From: BRHc4a sp049323755
Lineage (GTDB): Bacteria; Bacillota; Desulfotomaculia; Desulfotomaculales; Desulfocucumaceae
Assembly (NCBI GenBank): GCA_049323755.1
Contig: JBMOPE010000030.1
Coordinates: 1-64,000 of the forward strand
Length of the DNA stretch: 64,000 nt
Direction of reading: 5' to 3'
Below are positions 51,098-58,663 of the stretch, in pieces. The notes beneath the pieces are model-generated. The model ran no database searches and was not told the origin of the DNA. It worked only from the letters and a program-made list of their open reading frames with translations. Made by a program: the position numbers and the translations under genes. Within the stretch, counting starts at the first letter, position 1. Each line of letters starts with the position of its first letter.

Positions 51098-51253
51098 TCA
51101 CAATACAGTGCTTTCCGTGGCTCTCAGCCGATAGTACTTGTTTAACAGCTTGTCCAGTTCCTGGCTGAGTTTAAGCCTTTTTTCAGGGTTGTCAAGATAC
51201 TGCAGGCGCCTTCTCATTCTTTCAATACGAACCAAAAGTGCAGGCATGGTCAT
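51098..51253 (-). CDS. Spo0E-like sporulation phosphatase, 51 aa
   Basis: ATG 51253 opens MTMPALLVRIERMRRRLQYL; the Spo0E family signature SQELDKLLNKYYRL follows at residues 30-43, and the length fits this family of small helical proteins. Known members dephosphorylate Spo0A~P, restraining sporulation. GGGGGTG ribosome site. It is the first gene downstream of a c-di-GMP-I riboswitch (51480-51556), with about 170 bases between the riboswitch terminator and the ATG and no intervening clear gene (a 40-codon AT-rich frame is doubtful). Confidence 0.8.
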   Translation of the reverse strand: MTMPALLVRIERMRRRLQYLDNPEKRLKLSQELDKLLNKYYRLRATESTVL

Positions 51254-51424
51254 GAAACGTCACCCCCGAAGGCTTTTTTGCTGTTACATAATTTTACCGG
51301 TATCTCGCTTTTGAAAAAAGGTTTTTTCTCCTATCAGGTCGATAATTGCCGTAAATAAACATATTTTGACGTTAAATGGTATTTTATATATACTTATCCC
51401 AATCATCCTCTTTAGCTGAATAAA

Positions 51425-51461
51425 CAAAAAACGCCCTTATCAACATGGGTAGAAGGCGTAA
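51425..51461 (-). terminator. Riboswitch-associated terminator
   Basis: On the minus strand ACGCCTT ... AAGGGCGT forms a stem followed by TTTTTTG directly after the aptamer; the CCTATT just before it can instead pair with the aptamer base stem. This is the expression platform of the riboswitch. Confidence 0.75.
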
Positions 51462-51479
51462 TAGGTTAAAATATACTCA

Positions 51480-51556
51480 GGCAACCTGGCAGTCCTAGCT
51501 AAAGCCTTAGACCCATGGCTTTGCGTCCCCGGTTTTCACCGGGTTTGCCCTGTTTC
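51480..51556 (-). ncRNA. c-di-GMP-I (GEMM) riboswitch aptamer
   Basis: On the minus strand: CAGGGCAAACC, GGTGAAAACC tetraloop arm with CCGGGGACGCAAAGCC, then CTAAGGCTTTAGC and TGCCAGGTTGCC. The AGGGCAAACC and GACGCAAAGCC blocks are near-invariant in c-di-GMP-I riboswitches. Three-way junction and tetraloop (GAAA) are readable. Specificity for c-di-GMP over cGAMP follows the G-rich 5' strand (as in the well-known Vibrio aptamer), inferred. Its output gene is Spo0E-like. Confidence 0.9.
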
Positions 51557-51572
51557 TATTTTTTATAACACC

Positions 51573-51601
51573 ATTATAAAAAAATATTGGAAATTATTCA
51601 A
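51573..51601 (-). promoter_or_regulatory. Promoter of the riboswitch transcript
   Basis: On the minus strand, TTGAAT (51601-51596), 17-base spacer, perfect TATAAT (51578-51573). Transcription would begin near 51565, right before the aptamer. Confidence 0.75.
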
Positions 51602-51690
51602 TTGCTTTTTTCAAAATATTTATATTATTTTGTGTATTAGGCGATATATTACCAATATGTACCAATAAATGATGTCTAAAATTAAAATAA

Positions 51691-51718
51691 AGCTGCAGAT
51701 CTGTAGAAGACTGCAGCT
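51691..51718 (-). terminator. Terminator of the NuoEFG-like operon
   Basis: AGCTGCAG and CTGCAGCT with a 12-base loop. On the minus strand TTTATTTTAATTTT follows. A CCCAATTCC repeat end sits directly beside it (51720-51750). Confidence 0.75.
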
Positions 51719-51773
51719 ATTCCCAATTCCCCATCCCCGACCCGTGAATACAGGGTAACGCTCGCAAGGGCAT

Positions 51774-52415
51774 TTATTTCATAGTGAATGCCCCGACAGG
51801 GCAGGCATTGGCGCAGGCGCCGCAGTTTGAGCAGCCGCTGTCTCCCAGGGGTAATCCATTAAAGGTGGTTATCACCCGGTCAAACCCCCGCCTGGCAAAT
51901 CCCAGGATTCCGGACCCCTGTTTCCTGCATGCCTTTACACATAGTCCGCAAAGCACGCACTTATTGGGATCGTGTATTACCTTTTCCGCACTATTGTCTA
52001 CAGCAAGGCCAAGGTCAAGCTTTTCAAGCCTGGGAGGCTTTAATTTAAGCCCTCTTTCCTTTGCAATTTTTTGCAGCGCGCAATTCCTGTTGCGGGGGCA
52101 GGATTTACATTCTGTCCTATGATTGGACATTATCATTTCAAATCCCGTGCCTACAAGGCGGTCAATTCTTTCACTCCGGGTTGTTACAACCATTCCGTTT
52201 GCCACTGTGTGGGCGCAGGAGGGGGCGGGGTTTTTCTGACCCTCTATTTCCACAAAGCACAGCCGGCAGGATGCGAAAGGGGTGTGGTCTTCGGGGCTCG
52301 CGCAAAGGTGCGGAATAAAAATTCCGTTGTCAAGAGCCGCCCACAGTATTTTCTGCCCGGGCAGAGTTTCTATTTCCCTGCCGTCTATAGTAAGTTTAAT
52401 CTTTTCGCTCATCAT
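51774..52415 (-). CDS. NuoG/HydA-like ferredoxin subunit, short form
   Basis: A 213-aa iron-sulfur protein carrying only the N-terminal part of NuoG/HydA. A plant-type [2Fe-2S] domain (residues 1-80, CASCRLC...C), the His-Cys3 cluster HRTECKSCPRNRNC (about 95-110), and two [4Fe-4S] motifs (CVLCGLCVKAC and CSNCGACANACPVG). No H-cluster or molybdopterin domain follows. It is expected to pass electrons between the NuoF-like subunit and an unlinked catalytic partner such as formate dehydrogenase. ATG overlaps the NuoF stop by 4 bases. Confidence 0.85.
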   Translation of the reverse strand: MMSEKIKLTIDGREIETLPGQKILWAALDNGIFIPHLCASPEDHTPFASCRLCFVEIEGQKNPAPSCAHTVANGMVVTTRSERIDRLVGTGFEMIMSNHRTECKSCPRNRNCALQKIAKERGLKLKPPRLEKLDLGLAVDNSAEKVIHDPNKCVLCGLCVKACRKQGSGILGFARRGFDRVITTFNGLPLGDSGCSNCGACANACPVGAFTMK

Positions 52416-54325
52416 TTTACCCCCTTCTGCAGCCGGTCCACTTCCCCGGGAGGAGAAACCTTAATGACCGCTTTGTACTGGGGCGGGCAGGCCACCAGGC
52501 AGCTGTCGCACTTTACGCACTTTACCTGGTCAATTACCTTTATACGGTCTTCATTGTTATATATGGCCTCTACCGGACAGCTTCCCACGCAGGCGTCGCA
52601 GGATCGCTCGCATTTATGCGGCAGGATGTAATAGGCGATCAGATCCTTGCACATCAGGGAGGGGCAGCGCTTTTCGTTTATATGGGCCTCATATTCATGA
52701 AGGAAATACTTCAGTGTGCTTGAGACAGGGTTGGGTGCTGTTTTTCCCAGGTTGCACAGTGAGCCCGCCTTTACGTCCTCAGCCAATTCCTGCAAGAGGG
52801 CTATGTCTTCGGGCTTACCCTGCCCCTTTGTGATACGCTCCAGAATAGAGAGCATGTGTTTTGTTCCCAGCCTGCAGAAGGTGCACTTGCCGCAGGACTC
52901 CTTCTGGGTGAAGTCCAGGAAGAAGCGGGCAATCTCCACCATGCAGTCATCTTCGTCCAGTACAACCATTCCGCCGGACCCCATCATGGCCCCGCCCTTT
53001 ATAAGCGAGTCAAAGTCCACCGGGGTCTCCAGGGTTTCCTCCGGCAGGCAGCCCCCCGAGGGACCGCCTATCTGGACCGCTTTAAATTGCTTGTTACCGG
53101 CAATTCCTCCACCAACATCATAAATTACCTGGCTTAAAGCGGTTCCCATGGGTACTTCGGCAATGCCTGTGTTTATTACCTTTCCCGCCAGTGCAAATAT
53201 GGCGGTCCCGGGGCTTTTCTCGGTCCCGGTGCCCTTAAACCAGTCAGCGCCGTTTATCATCACATAGGGCACATAAGCCAGGGTCTTAACATTGTCTATC
53301 ACCGTGGGCTTTCCAAACAGCCCGGCTTCGGCGGGGAAGGGGGGACGGTGTCTTGGCAGTCCCGGCTCTCCCTCCATGGAGGCTATAAGTGCAGTTTCCT
53401 CACCGCACACAAAGGCGCCAGACCCCTGAAAAACTTCTATATCAAGGCAAAACTCAGTTCCCAGCACCGATTCTCCCAGTATTCCGTAATTTTTGGCCTG
53501 CTCAAGGGCCTTCTTTATTCTTTCTACCGCCAGGGGGTATTCTGCCCGAATATAAAAGTATGCCTTACGGGCTCCTACGGCGTAAGCTGCTATGGAAAGA
53601 CCCTCAATGACGAGGTGGGGGTTTGACTCGAGAATGGTGCGATCCATAAAAGCCCCGGGATCTCCCTCGTCCGCGTTACATATTACATACCTTGTACCAT
53701 CCTTGGAATTCCTGCATATTTCCCACTTGAGCCCGGTGGGGAATCCCGCCCCTCCTCTGCCCCTAAGGCCGGAGGCTTTTATCTCGCCGGCCGCCTGTAA
53801 GGGCTCCCGGTCAAGCGCTGCTGCAAGTCCCCGGTATCCGCCCAGGGCAAGGTAATGGTCCATATTTTCCGGGTCAATGAAGCCGCAGTTTTCCATAATT
53901 GTTTTCTGCTCCACTATACCCCTGGGGTAGTCCAAAAAGGTGGGGATTATCTCGTGCAGCTCAGTGGCGGCAAGGGCGAACTCCGCACAGGGATCACCAT
54001 CCACCAGGTAGTCCTGTATAAGCCTGGCTGCCATCCCCTCGCTAATGTTCCCGTAACAAATCCCGGGCTCTCCGGGCTTGTATATTACAGCCATAGGCTC
54101 TGCATAGCAGTGTCCCATGCAGCCCGCTTCCACCACTGCCGCATCTAACTGAAGCCTTTCTATCTCATCGCGGAATATTTTTGCTATTTCAAGGGCCCCC
54201 ACAGCACGGCCGCAGGTGGCTGCCCCCACCAGAATAAGGGCTTTTCCCTTCATTAAATCCCAATTTTCTAAAGCCTCTGCCTTTAATTTTTCCAGTGTTA
54301 GAAAAGCGGTGTTGCTGGCGCTCAA
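52412..54325 (-). CDS. NuoF/HydB-like NAD(P)H-FMN subunit
   Basis: A 637-aa flavoprotein: N-terminal thioredoxin-like [2Fe-2S] domain (GAATCGRAVGA ... CMGHCYAEP, residues 30-80), FMN/NADH-binding core (GRGGAGFPTGLKWE about 195; CGEETALIASMEG), one [4Fe-4S] (SCGKCTFCRLG about 485) and a C-terminal pair of [4Fe-4S] (CDACVGSCP, CVKCDSCLVACPP). This is the HydB arrangement of electron-bifurcating enzymes. Four-base overlaps with both neighbours show a complex made in equal amounts. NADH is the likely pyridine nucleotide. Confidence 0.92.
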   Translation of the reverse strand: MSASNTAFLTLEKLKAEALENWDLMKGKALILVGAATCGRAVGALEIAKIFRDEIERLQLDAAVVEAGCMGHCYAEPMAVIYKPGEPGICYGNISEGMAARLIQDYLVDGDPCAEFALAATELHEIIPTFLDYPRGIVEQKTIMENCGFIDPENMDHYLALGGYRGLAAALDREPLQAAGEIKASGLRGRGGAGFPTGLKWEICRNSKDGTRYVICNADEGDPGAFMDRTILESNPHLVIEGLSIAAYAVGARKAYFYIRAEYPLAVERIKKALEQAKNYGILGESVLGTEFCLDIEVFQGSGAFVCGEETALIASMEGEPGLPRHRPPFPAEAGLFGKPTVIDNVKTLAYVPYVMINGADWFKGTGTEKSPGTAIFALAGKVINTGIAEVPMGTALSQVIYDVGGGIAGNKQFKAVQIGGPSGGCLPEETLETPVDFDSLIKGGAMMGSGGMVVLDEDDCMVEIARFFLDFTQKESCGKCTFCRLGTKHMLSILERITKGQGKPEDIALLQELAEDVKAGSLCNLGKTAPNPVSSTLKYFLHEYEAHINEKRCPSLMCKDLIAYYILPHKCERSCDACVGSCPVEAIYNNEDRIKVIDQVKCVKCDSCLVACPPQYKAVIKVSPPGEVDRLQKGVK

Positions 54326-54837
54326 TTCTTTTCACCTTCTTTTTTCTGCTGATTGGCAAGCTGGTGGGAAAAATAAAGTCCATCAACCCTGGTGGGGGTC
54401 ATTTTACCCTGGACGGTCTCATCCATCACGGCCACCGGCGCAAGCGTGCAGCATCCCACACAGGCCACCCTCTCCAGGCTGAATTCCCTGTCATCCGTGG
54501 TTTCACCCACCTTTATTTTTAAAACCCTCTCCCAGGACTCCATAATAATACCTGCACCCTTCATATGGCAGGCCGTTCCCATGCAGATCTTAATCTGGTG
54601 CTTACCGGGAGGGGTAAGCCGGAACTGGTTGTAAAAAGTGACAACCCCGTATACGTCTACCGCAGGAATATTGAAATGACGGGCTACCTCCTGCATGGCG
54701 TCCGGGGGCACATAGCCCAGGGAGGCTTGTATTTCCTGCAGCACAGGTATCAGTGACTCCCTGGAGGAGCCGTGTCCGGACAGTATTACCCTGCTTTTAT
54801 CAATGGCTTCTTTCTTTTCCTGCTCAGTTAACTGCAC
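54322..54837 (-). CDS. NuoE/HydC-like [2Fe-2S] subunit
   Basis: A 171-aa thioredoxin-fold [2Fe-2S] subunit: CMGTACHMKG (about residue 83) and CVGCCTLAPVAVMD (about 125) hold the four Cys. GTG 54837 with AAGGAG at 8 bases. First gene of the NuoE-F-G' set. Directly upstream lies a long perfect palindrome with a CstR/CsoR-like core (54879-54918), which may be its operator. Confidence 0.9.
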   Translation of the reverse strand: MQLTEQEKKEAIDKSRVILSGHGSSRESLIPVLQEIQASLGYVPPDAMQEVARHFNIPAVDVYGVVTFYNQFRLTPPGKHQIKICMGTACHMKGAGIIMESWERVLKIKVGETTDDREFSLERVACVGCCTLAPVAVMDETVQGKMTPTRVDGLYFSHQLANQQKKEGEKN

Positions 54838-54878
54838 TTTAGCATCTCCTTATAGCAAGTGTAGCTTTTTTATAGTAG

Positions 54879-54918
54879 TATATCACAAATATACCCCATA
54901 GGGTATATTTGTGATATA
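54879..54918. promoter_or_regulatory. 18-bp-arm perfect palindrome with ATACCCC/GGGTAT core
   Basis: TATATCACAAATATACCC and its exact complement around CATA. Its centre ATACCCCATAGGGTAT resembles operators of CsoR/CstR repressors (copper or persulfide sensing; known for that family). It lies between the TrxR-like gene stop and the NuoE-like start, so it could regulate the NuoEFG-like operon. No csoR-type gene is in the window. A terminator role is less likely because no T-run follows. Confidence 0.6.
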
Positions 54919-54959
54919 AAAAGTGTCCCCTCAATATTATATACCTCTTTGTTTTTAAA

Positions 54960-55847
54960 TCAAGGGGCAGCAATCTCATGGGAATCCAGGTAGGCAACGG
55001 CATTAAGGGCTGCTGTCTGCCCCTCGCCCACCGATTTTGCCACCTGGTAAGGCTTTCCGGCGCAGTCTCCTGCGGCGTAGAGGCCGGTAATGTTGGTTTC
55101 CATTTTCCTGTTTACCTTTATGGAGCCACCCTCAATTTCGAGACCGGGCACCAATTCCCCCGGAGGGTATGTTTCCCGGAATATGAAAATTCCGTCGGTT
55201 TGAAGTTCCCGGCTTTTGGTTTTAAGGGTTTCCACACTATCTTTCCCGGTTATTTCAACGGGCTGGTCCCCGGTAATCAGCTCTATGTTGTCCTTTTTAA
55301 AAGCCGGCGCTGACTTCGTCATGCTGATATAATTTATTTTCTTGCAAAAATCTCCAAGGAAGCGGGCCTCTTCAATTCCTTCCCCGGTGTAGTCAACCAC
55401 CGTTACGGTTTTGTCCTGAAATAATGGCCCGTCACAGGTGGCGCAGTAGCTTACACCCTTTCCGACGAATTCTTCCTCGCCCTTCAGAAGCTTTTGAACT
55501 GCCACACCTGTGGTTATGATAACAGATTTGCCCTCGTAAATGTTGTTGTCCCGGGCCTGCAGCATGAAAAGGCTGTCCAGGGGGCTTATTGTCTGTACCT
55601 TATGCCTGATGACAGGTATTTTAAACTCCTCGACATGCCTCCAGAATTTTTCGTAGAGATCATTTCCGTTTATACCGGGAAACCCAAGGTAATTATCAAC
55701 CCTTGGGGAAAGATTGACCTTTGACCGGTCGGATGTTCCGCTGAAAATAAGCACCTTTTTCCTTCGCACCCATGCGTTTACCGCCGCTGAAAGCCCGGCC
55801 GGCCCGCTTCCCACAATACAAATGTCGTGAACTTCACGTTCTCCCAT
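54960..55847 (-). CDS. Thioredoxin reductase-like flavoprotein
   Basis: A 295-aa FAD/NAD(P) protein: CIVGSGPAGLSAAVNAW (FAD) near residue 8, redox CATC in GVSYCATCDGPLF (about 130), and GLYAAGDCAGKPYQVAKSVGEG near the end. The NADPH-binding GxGxxA-type motif near 150 reads VVDYTGEGIEEA, not the usual GGGNSA, so the electron donor may be ferredoxin or another. Start ATG 55847 with AGGGTGAT; the longer frame overlaps the upstream gene. It ends the MarR/DUF2889 cluster. Confidence 0.85.
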   Translation of the reverse strand: MGEREVHDICIVGSGPAGLSAAVNAWVRRKKVLIFSGTSDRSKVNLSPRVDNYLGFPGINGNDLYEKFWRHVEEFKIPVIRHKVQTISPLDSLFMLQARDNNIYEGKSVIITTGVAVQKLLKGEEEFVGKGVSYCATCDGPLFQDKTVTVVDYTGEGIEEARFLGDFCKKINYISMTKSAPAFKKDNIELITGDQPVEITGKDSVETLKTKSRELQTDGIFIFRETYPPGELVPGLEIEGGSIKVNRKMETNITGLYAAGDCAGKPYQVAKSVGEGQTAALNAVAYLDSHEIAAP

Positions 55848-55861
55848 TTTATCACCCTGGT

Positions 55862-56407
55862 TTATTCTTCCCCGGTGCAAAGGTTTTTTTTCAGGTCAAT
55901 AATTATATTTGGAGATAAATGCACCTTTATTTTTTCCTCCACCGTGTGGCTGTGGGCAAAACAGGTGTCGTGCAGGAAGTTGTCAAAGGTGCGCAGCCTT
56001 TTCTCCAGGCTGCCCGTTATAAAGGAATATAAGCTTTGCTTAATGGCCTTAACGGCATCCAGTGTAAGGTCAACGATGTGGAAGCACCCCCCCGGGCCTC
56101 CCACAGCAGCCCTTATTTTATTGCCTATTTTATCATCATCTATTTTGAGGCCGGAAAGATTTTTAGTGTTTTCCGAGGCACCGGAGCAGAAAATGTAGGG
56201 AGCTCTTAAGAATTCAGCCCTTGCCGAGGTTATTTCCCTTTTTTCTATGTCTATAGTGATAAAAACCTCTATTTCATGCATTGTGTCAACCAGGCAGGAT
56301 CTTGTTTCCAGGGTATTGTCCCCGGTTTTATCACAGGTTACGTGCTTTGATCTGGTGAAAATCTTCAACTTTAAACCCCGTTTCTGATTTAAAATACTGG
56401 TATTCAT
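55862..56407 (-). CDS. DUF2889-family protein
   Basis: A 181-aa protein of unknown function (DUF2889). HEIEVFITIDIEKREITSARAEF, CSGASENTKNLSGLKI and GGPGGCFHIVDLTLDAVKAI are the family blocks, with Cys and His near residue 115-140. ATG 56407 is just inside the CCACAGAGG repeat, without a good ribosome site. Fourteen bases before the TrxR-like gene, so cotranscribed. Confidence 0.72.
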   Translation of the reverse strand: MNTSILNQKRGLKLKIFTRSKHVTCDKTGDNTLETRSCLVDTMHEIEVFITIDIEKREITSARAEFLRAPYIFCSGASENTKNLSGLKIDDDKIGNKIRAAVGGPGGCFHIVDLTLDAVKAIKQSLYSFITGSLEKRLRTFDNFLHDTCFAHSHTVEEKIKVHLSPNIIIDLKKNLCTGEE

Positions 56408-56412
56408 GTTTA

Positions 56413-56595
56413 TTAAACCACAGAGGACACAGAGAACACAGAGAATTAGCTCAGGCACTACTCCCAGGTGTCGAAAGCTGATGTTTAATAATTTAATAAG
56501 TTCGGTCATTCAACTCTACTTTATTGAAAAACCTAAGTAGGCATTCAAGCAAGGCTTAAAACCTCTGTGTACTCTGTGTTCTCTGTGGTTTATCA
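56413..56595. repeat. CCACAGAGG-type inverted repeat pair
   Basis: AACCACAGAGGACACAGAG at 56414 and CTCTGTGTTCTCTGTGGTTT at 56577 are reverse complements over about 25 bases, separated by 130 bases of unique DNA with no ORF. CACAGAG periods of eight recur within each arm. A related 11-base motif occurs at 14062. Confidence 0.7.
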
Positions 56596-56695
56596 GGACG
56601 TGCATTAACGGCTCAAAAGTTTTTTCTTCCTCTGTGGCGCCTGTATTGATGCATAAGGTCTGGATTACGACCAATTTTTTTTATGAAGTAGCAGT

Positions 56696-57067
56696 TTACA
56701 TCGTAGTTATATAAATTTTCCCATCCTCTTCCTTGGATGCCCGGATAAGCTCACAGTGGCGCAGAACGGCAAACTGCTTCTCCATTTCCCACTGGGGCAG
56801 CTCAAAGCTTGCCATAAGCTCCTCCCGCAAAATTTTTCCCTTTTCACAAATAAGCTCATATATTCTCTTCTGGAGGGGGGTGAGACCGTCGGTTCCTGAC
56901 TGGCCCAGCATTTCCCTGGTGGTCTTGGCGCTGTGAACCGCAGTGGGGTCACAGGACCTGGGGGGCTGAACGGCCCCTATGTAGCAGTCCTCGCAAAGCT
57001 TTTTCCCATAGTGGTCGAATACATCGTCGCCCTCGGGTATTGTTTCCTTGCAGCGGTCACATATCAT
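56696..57067 (-). CDS. Zinc-finger plus winged-helix small regulator
   Basis: A 123-aa protein: N-terminal LIM-like four-Cys zinc motif (CDRCKETIPEGDD ... CEDCYIG, residues 3-26) and a C-terminal winged-helix-like region (residues 60-123, LTPLQKRIYELICEKGKILR). The combination suggests a redox- or metal-responsive regulator. It sits between MarR and DUF2889 genes of the same operon. No exact family known to me. Confidence 0.65.
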   Translation of the reverse strand: MICDRCKETIPEGDDVFDHYGKKLCEDCYIGAVQPPRSCDPTAVHSAKTTREMLGQSGTDGLTPLQKRIYELICEKGKILREELMASFELPQWEMEKQFAVLRHCELIRASKEEDGKIYITTM

Positions 57068-57086
57068 TTTTCTCTACCTCCATTGG

Positions 57087-57554
57087 TTATGTTTCATCAA
57101 TTCCCTTTTTAAGCTTTTGAAGCAGACTAATAAGTGTTTCCTTTTCATCCTTTTCCAGCACTGACACTAAACTGTGGATGAACTGGTTGTGAATGGGGAG
57201 GAAGGAGTTAATAAGCCTTTCGGACCTTTCGGTAAGGGATACACGGAAAGCCCTTTTGTCCGAGGGGTCATCGTTTCTTATTACCAGCCCGTCCTTTTCC
57301 ATGCGCTCTATGAGGCCGGTTACGTTAGCGCGGGAGACCTTGAGCTTTTTTCCCAGGTCCGACTGGTTAAGACCCCGGTCTCCAGCCATGTGTAATTCCA
57401 CCAGTGCCCTGAACTTGGGCCAGGACAGCCCGAACCGGGCCAGGTGGGTGGACACGGCATCCTCTAGTGACTGGAAGGCCTCACCCAGCTCTATTACCGT
57501 TCTTATTGACAGGTAACGGTCATTGTTGTCAGTGGCTTTTCCTATGTTCACCAC
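57087..57554 (-). CDS. MarR-family regulator
   Basis: About 155 aa. Winged-helix core: LNQSDLGKKLKVSRANVTGL then ERMEKDGLVIRNDDPSDKRAF, the MarR hallmark (recognition helix and DxRxxxV-type wing). The open frame begins far upstream (57818) inside the DUF3786 gene; a GTG at 57554 is the first plausible start, overlapping that gene by 26 bases. Predicted to bind the paired palindromes at 58393-58426 and repress its own operon. Ligand unknown. Confidence 0.8.
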   Translation of the reverse strand: MVNIGKATDNNDRYLSIRTVIELGEAFQSLEDAVSTHLARFGLSWPKFRALVELHMAGDRGLNQSDLGKKLKVSRANVTGLIERMEKDGLVIRNDDPSDKRAFRVSLTERSERLINSFLPIHNQFIHSLVSVLEKDEKETLISLLQKLKKGIDET

Positions 57555-58353
57555 CCCCGTGCCGAACAGCCATCTTTTCAAGCATCCCCGTAATTCCGGC
57601 CATGAGCATATATACTGATTCAATATTGAGATTTTTTTCTGTTGACAGGTCATAGAAAATATTAAGCTGCGATTCGAGGTCGTCATCCTGCTCTTTATAG
57701 CATATGAGAATAGGAACCTTGGGCAGGGGATATAAAATGAGAGATATGTCAGACGAGAAATCTTCTTCTGCAGGCCTTCCGCCAAGAATATGTAAAATAT
57801 TTTCAAAAAGGTCCACATCGGAATCTGCTATTTTCTTCAAAGGCTTTTCACATCTTTGCTCATATAGTGGGCTGAAGGTCAATCCGTTTTTAAGGTTCCT
57901 GAAAGGCACCCATTTTCCCAAAAAGCTGTGACCTGAACAGTATATGACATAGGCAAGCAGGGGAAAGGTCACCCATGAATTGGTGTGGCACTCCGATGTT
58001 ATATTTCCATTCGCATCAACTGTATAGTTTCTTCCCAGGCACCTGACTATCAGTTTTCCGTTGGAGAACAGAGCGCCCAGCCTTGGGGCCGATGATGAAA
58101 AATCAACTGTGCCGATTTCTTTTTTTAGCTGGTCAAGAGCCTGCTCCAGCTGCTGCTCACGTGTTGCCCGCTTCTCGATTCTTCCTTCAAAATGCTCAAT
58201 TGTACTGCTGTCCAGACTGGGGCAGTCACCCAGCCGCCGTTCGCCCTTTATAACTGCAGCGGCAAAGGACAGGCATGTCGGCACCTGACACTGCCTGCAG
58301 TTTGTTTTGGGGAGCAGCTTAAATATTTCCAGTGGATTGTTAAGAACGCTCAT
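57529..58353 (-). CDS. DUF3786 protein with [Fe-S]/Cys motif
   Basis: A 274-aa protein: N-terminal 4Fe-4S-like motif LLPKTNCRQCQVPTCLSFAA (as in the gamma subunit of CO dehydrogenase/acetyl-CoA synthase, CxxC-x4-C, then C near 42) and a C-terminal DUF3786 domain (about 95-260; SLILYPLPKVPILICYKEQD). Seen in anaerobes with corrinoid or B12-related proteins. First gene of the MarR operon, 40 bases after two operator-like palindromes. Confidence 0.78.
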   Translation of the reverse strand: MSVLNNPLEIFKLLPKTNCRQCQVPTCLSFAAAVIKGERRLGDCPSLDSSTIEHFEGRIEKRATREQQLEQALDQLKKEIGTVDFSSSAPRLGALFSNGKLIVRCLGRNYTVDANGNITSECHTNSWVTFPLLAYVIYCSGHSFLGKWVPFRNLKNGLTFSPLYEQRCEKPLKKIADSDVDLFENILHILGGRPAEEDFSSDISLILYPLPKVPILICYKEQDDDLESQLNIFYDLSTEKNLNIESVYMLMAGITGMLEKMAVRHGGGEHRKSH

Positions 58354-58392
58354 ATAAGTAATCCACCCTTCAACAATAGAGAAGAATGTATT

Positions 58393-58426
58393 GTTAATAT
58401 ATTAACATGATTGTAAACATGTTAAC
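58393..58426. promoter_or_regulatory. Paired MarR-type operators
   Basis: GTTAATATATTAAC (58393-58406, perfect) and GTAAACATGTTAAC (58413-58426, one mismatch) are spaced 20 bases centre to centre, two helical turns, upstream of the DUF3786-MarR operon. Candidate binding sites of the MarR protein encoded there. Confidence 0.7.
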
Positions 58427-58478
58427 GAATGAAGTCAAGGGTTTTTCGGTACCGGGTTACTTAATTAACTGTTGGTTT

Positions 58479-58595
58479 CATTAAATAATGAGAATAGATC
58501 ATTAAAAGATGAGAATGGTTTTATTAAAAAATAAGAATGGTTTTCTTGTCAGTTCTCACGTCACCTGTCAGCTGTTTTCACGTAGCTTGTCAGTG
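58479..58595. repeat. Tandem repeats, possible IS21-like terminal sequence
   Basis: Three 21-22-base units (CATTAAATAATGAGAATAGAT and two related) are followed by units beginning TGTCAGTTCTCACG, TGTCAGCTGTTTTCACG and TGTCAGTGG. Such arrays of short repeats with TGTCA occur at ends of IS21-family elements. No istA or istB lies nearby, so it would be a solo end or relic. Confidence 0.4.
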
Positions 58596-58663
58596 GATGT
58601 TTTGAAGTTATGAAAAAAGCACCTCACTCGATTCGGTACACCGAGTGATTTTGGCCTTTTCAA

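Noticed and set aside
51254..51420. A 40-codon AT-rich frame between riboswitch and the Spo0E-like gene
   Set aside because: Ribosome site too close to its ATG and composition like noncoding leader. Not counted as a gene, but would change the riboswitch target if real.
51480..51556. cGAMP-specific variant of the GEMM riboswitch
   Set aside because: The 5' strand keeps the GGG of c-di-GMP aptamers; the key A variant was not seen. Binding tests would decide.
54879..54918. Rex or FNR binding site
   Set aside because: TTGTGA and TCACAA half-sites are present but face outward, opposite to a Rex site; the CCC/GGG core fits CsoR/CstR better.
58479..58543. CRISPR array
   Set aside because: Units are directly adjacent and degenerate with no spacers.
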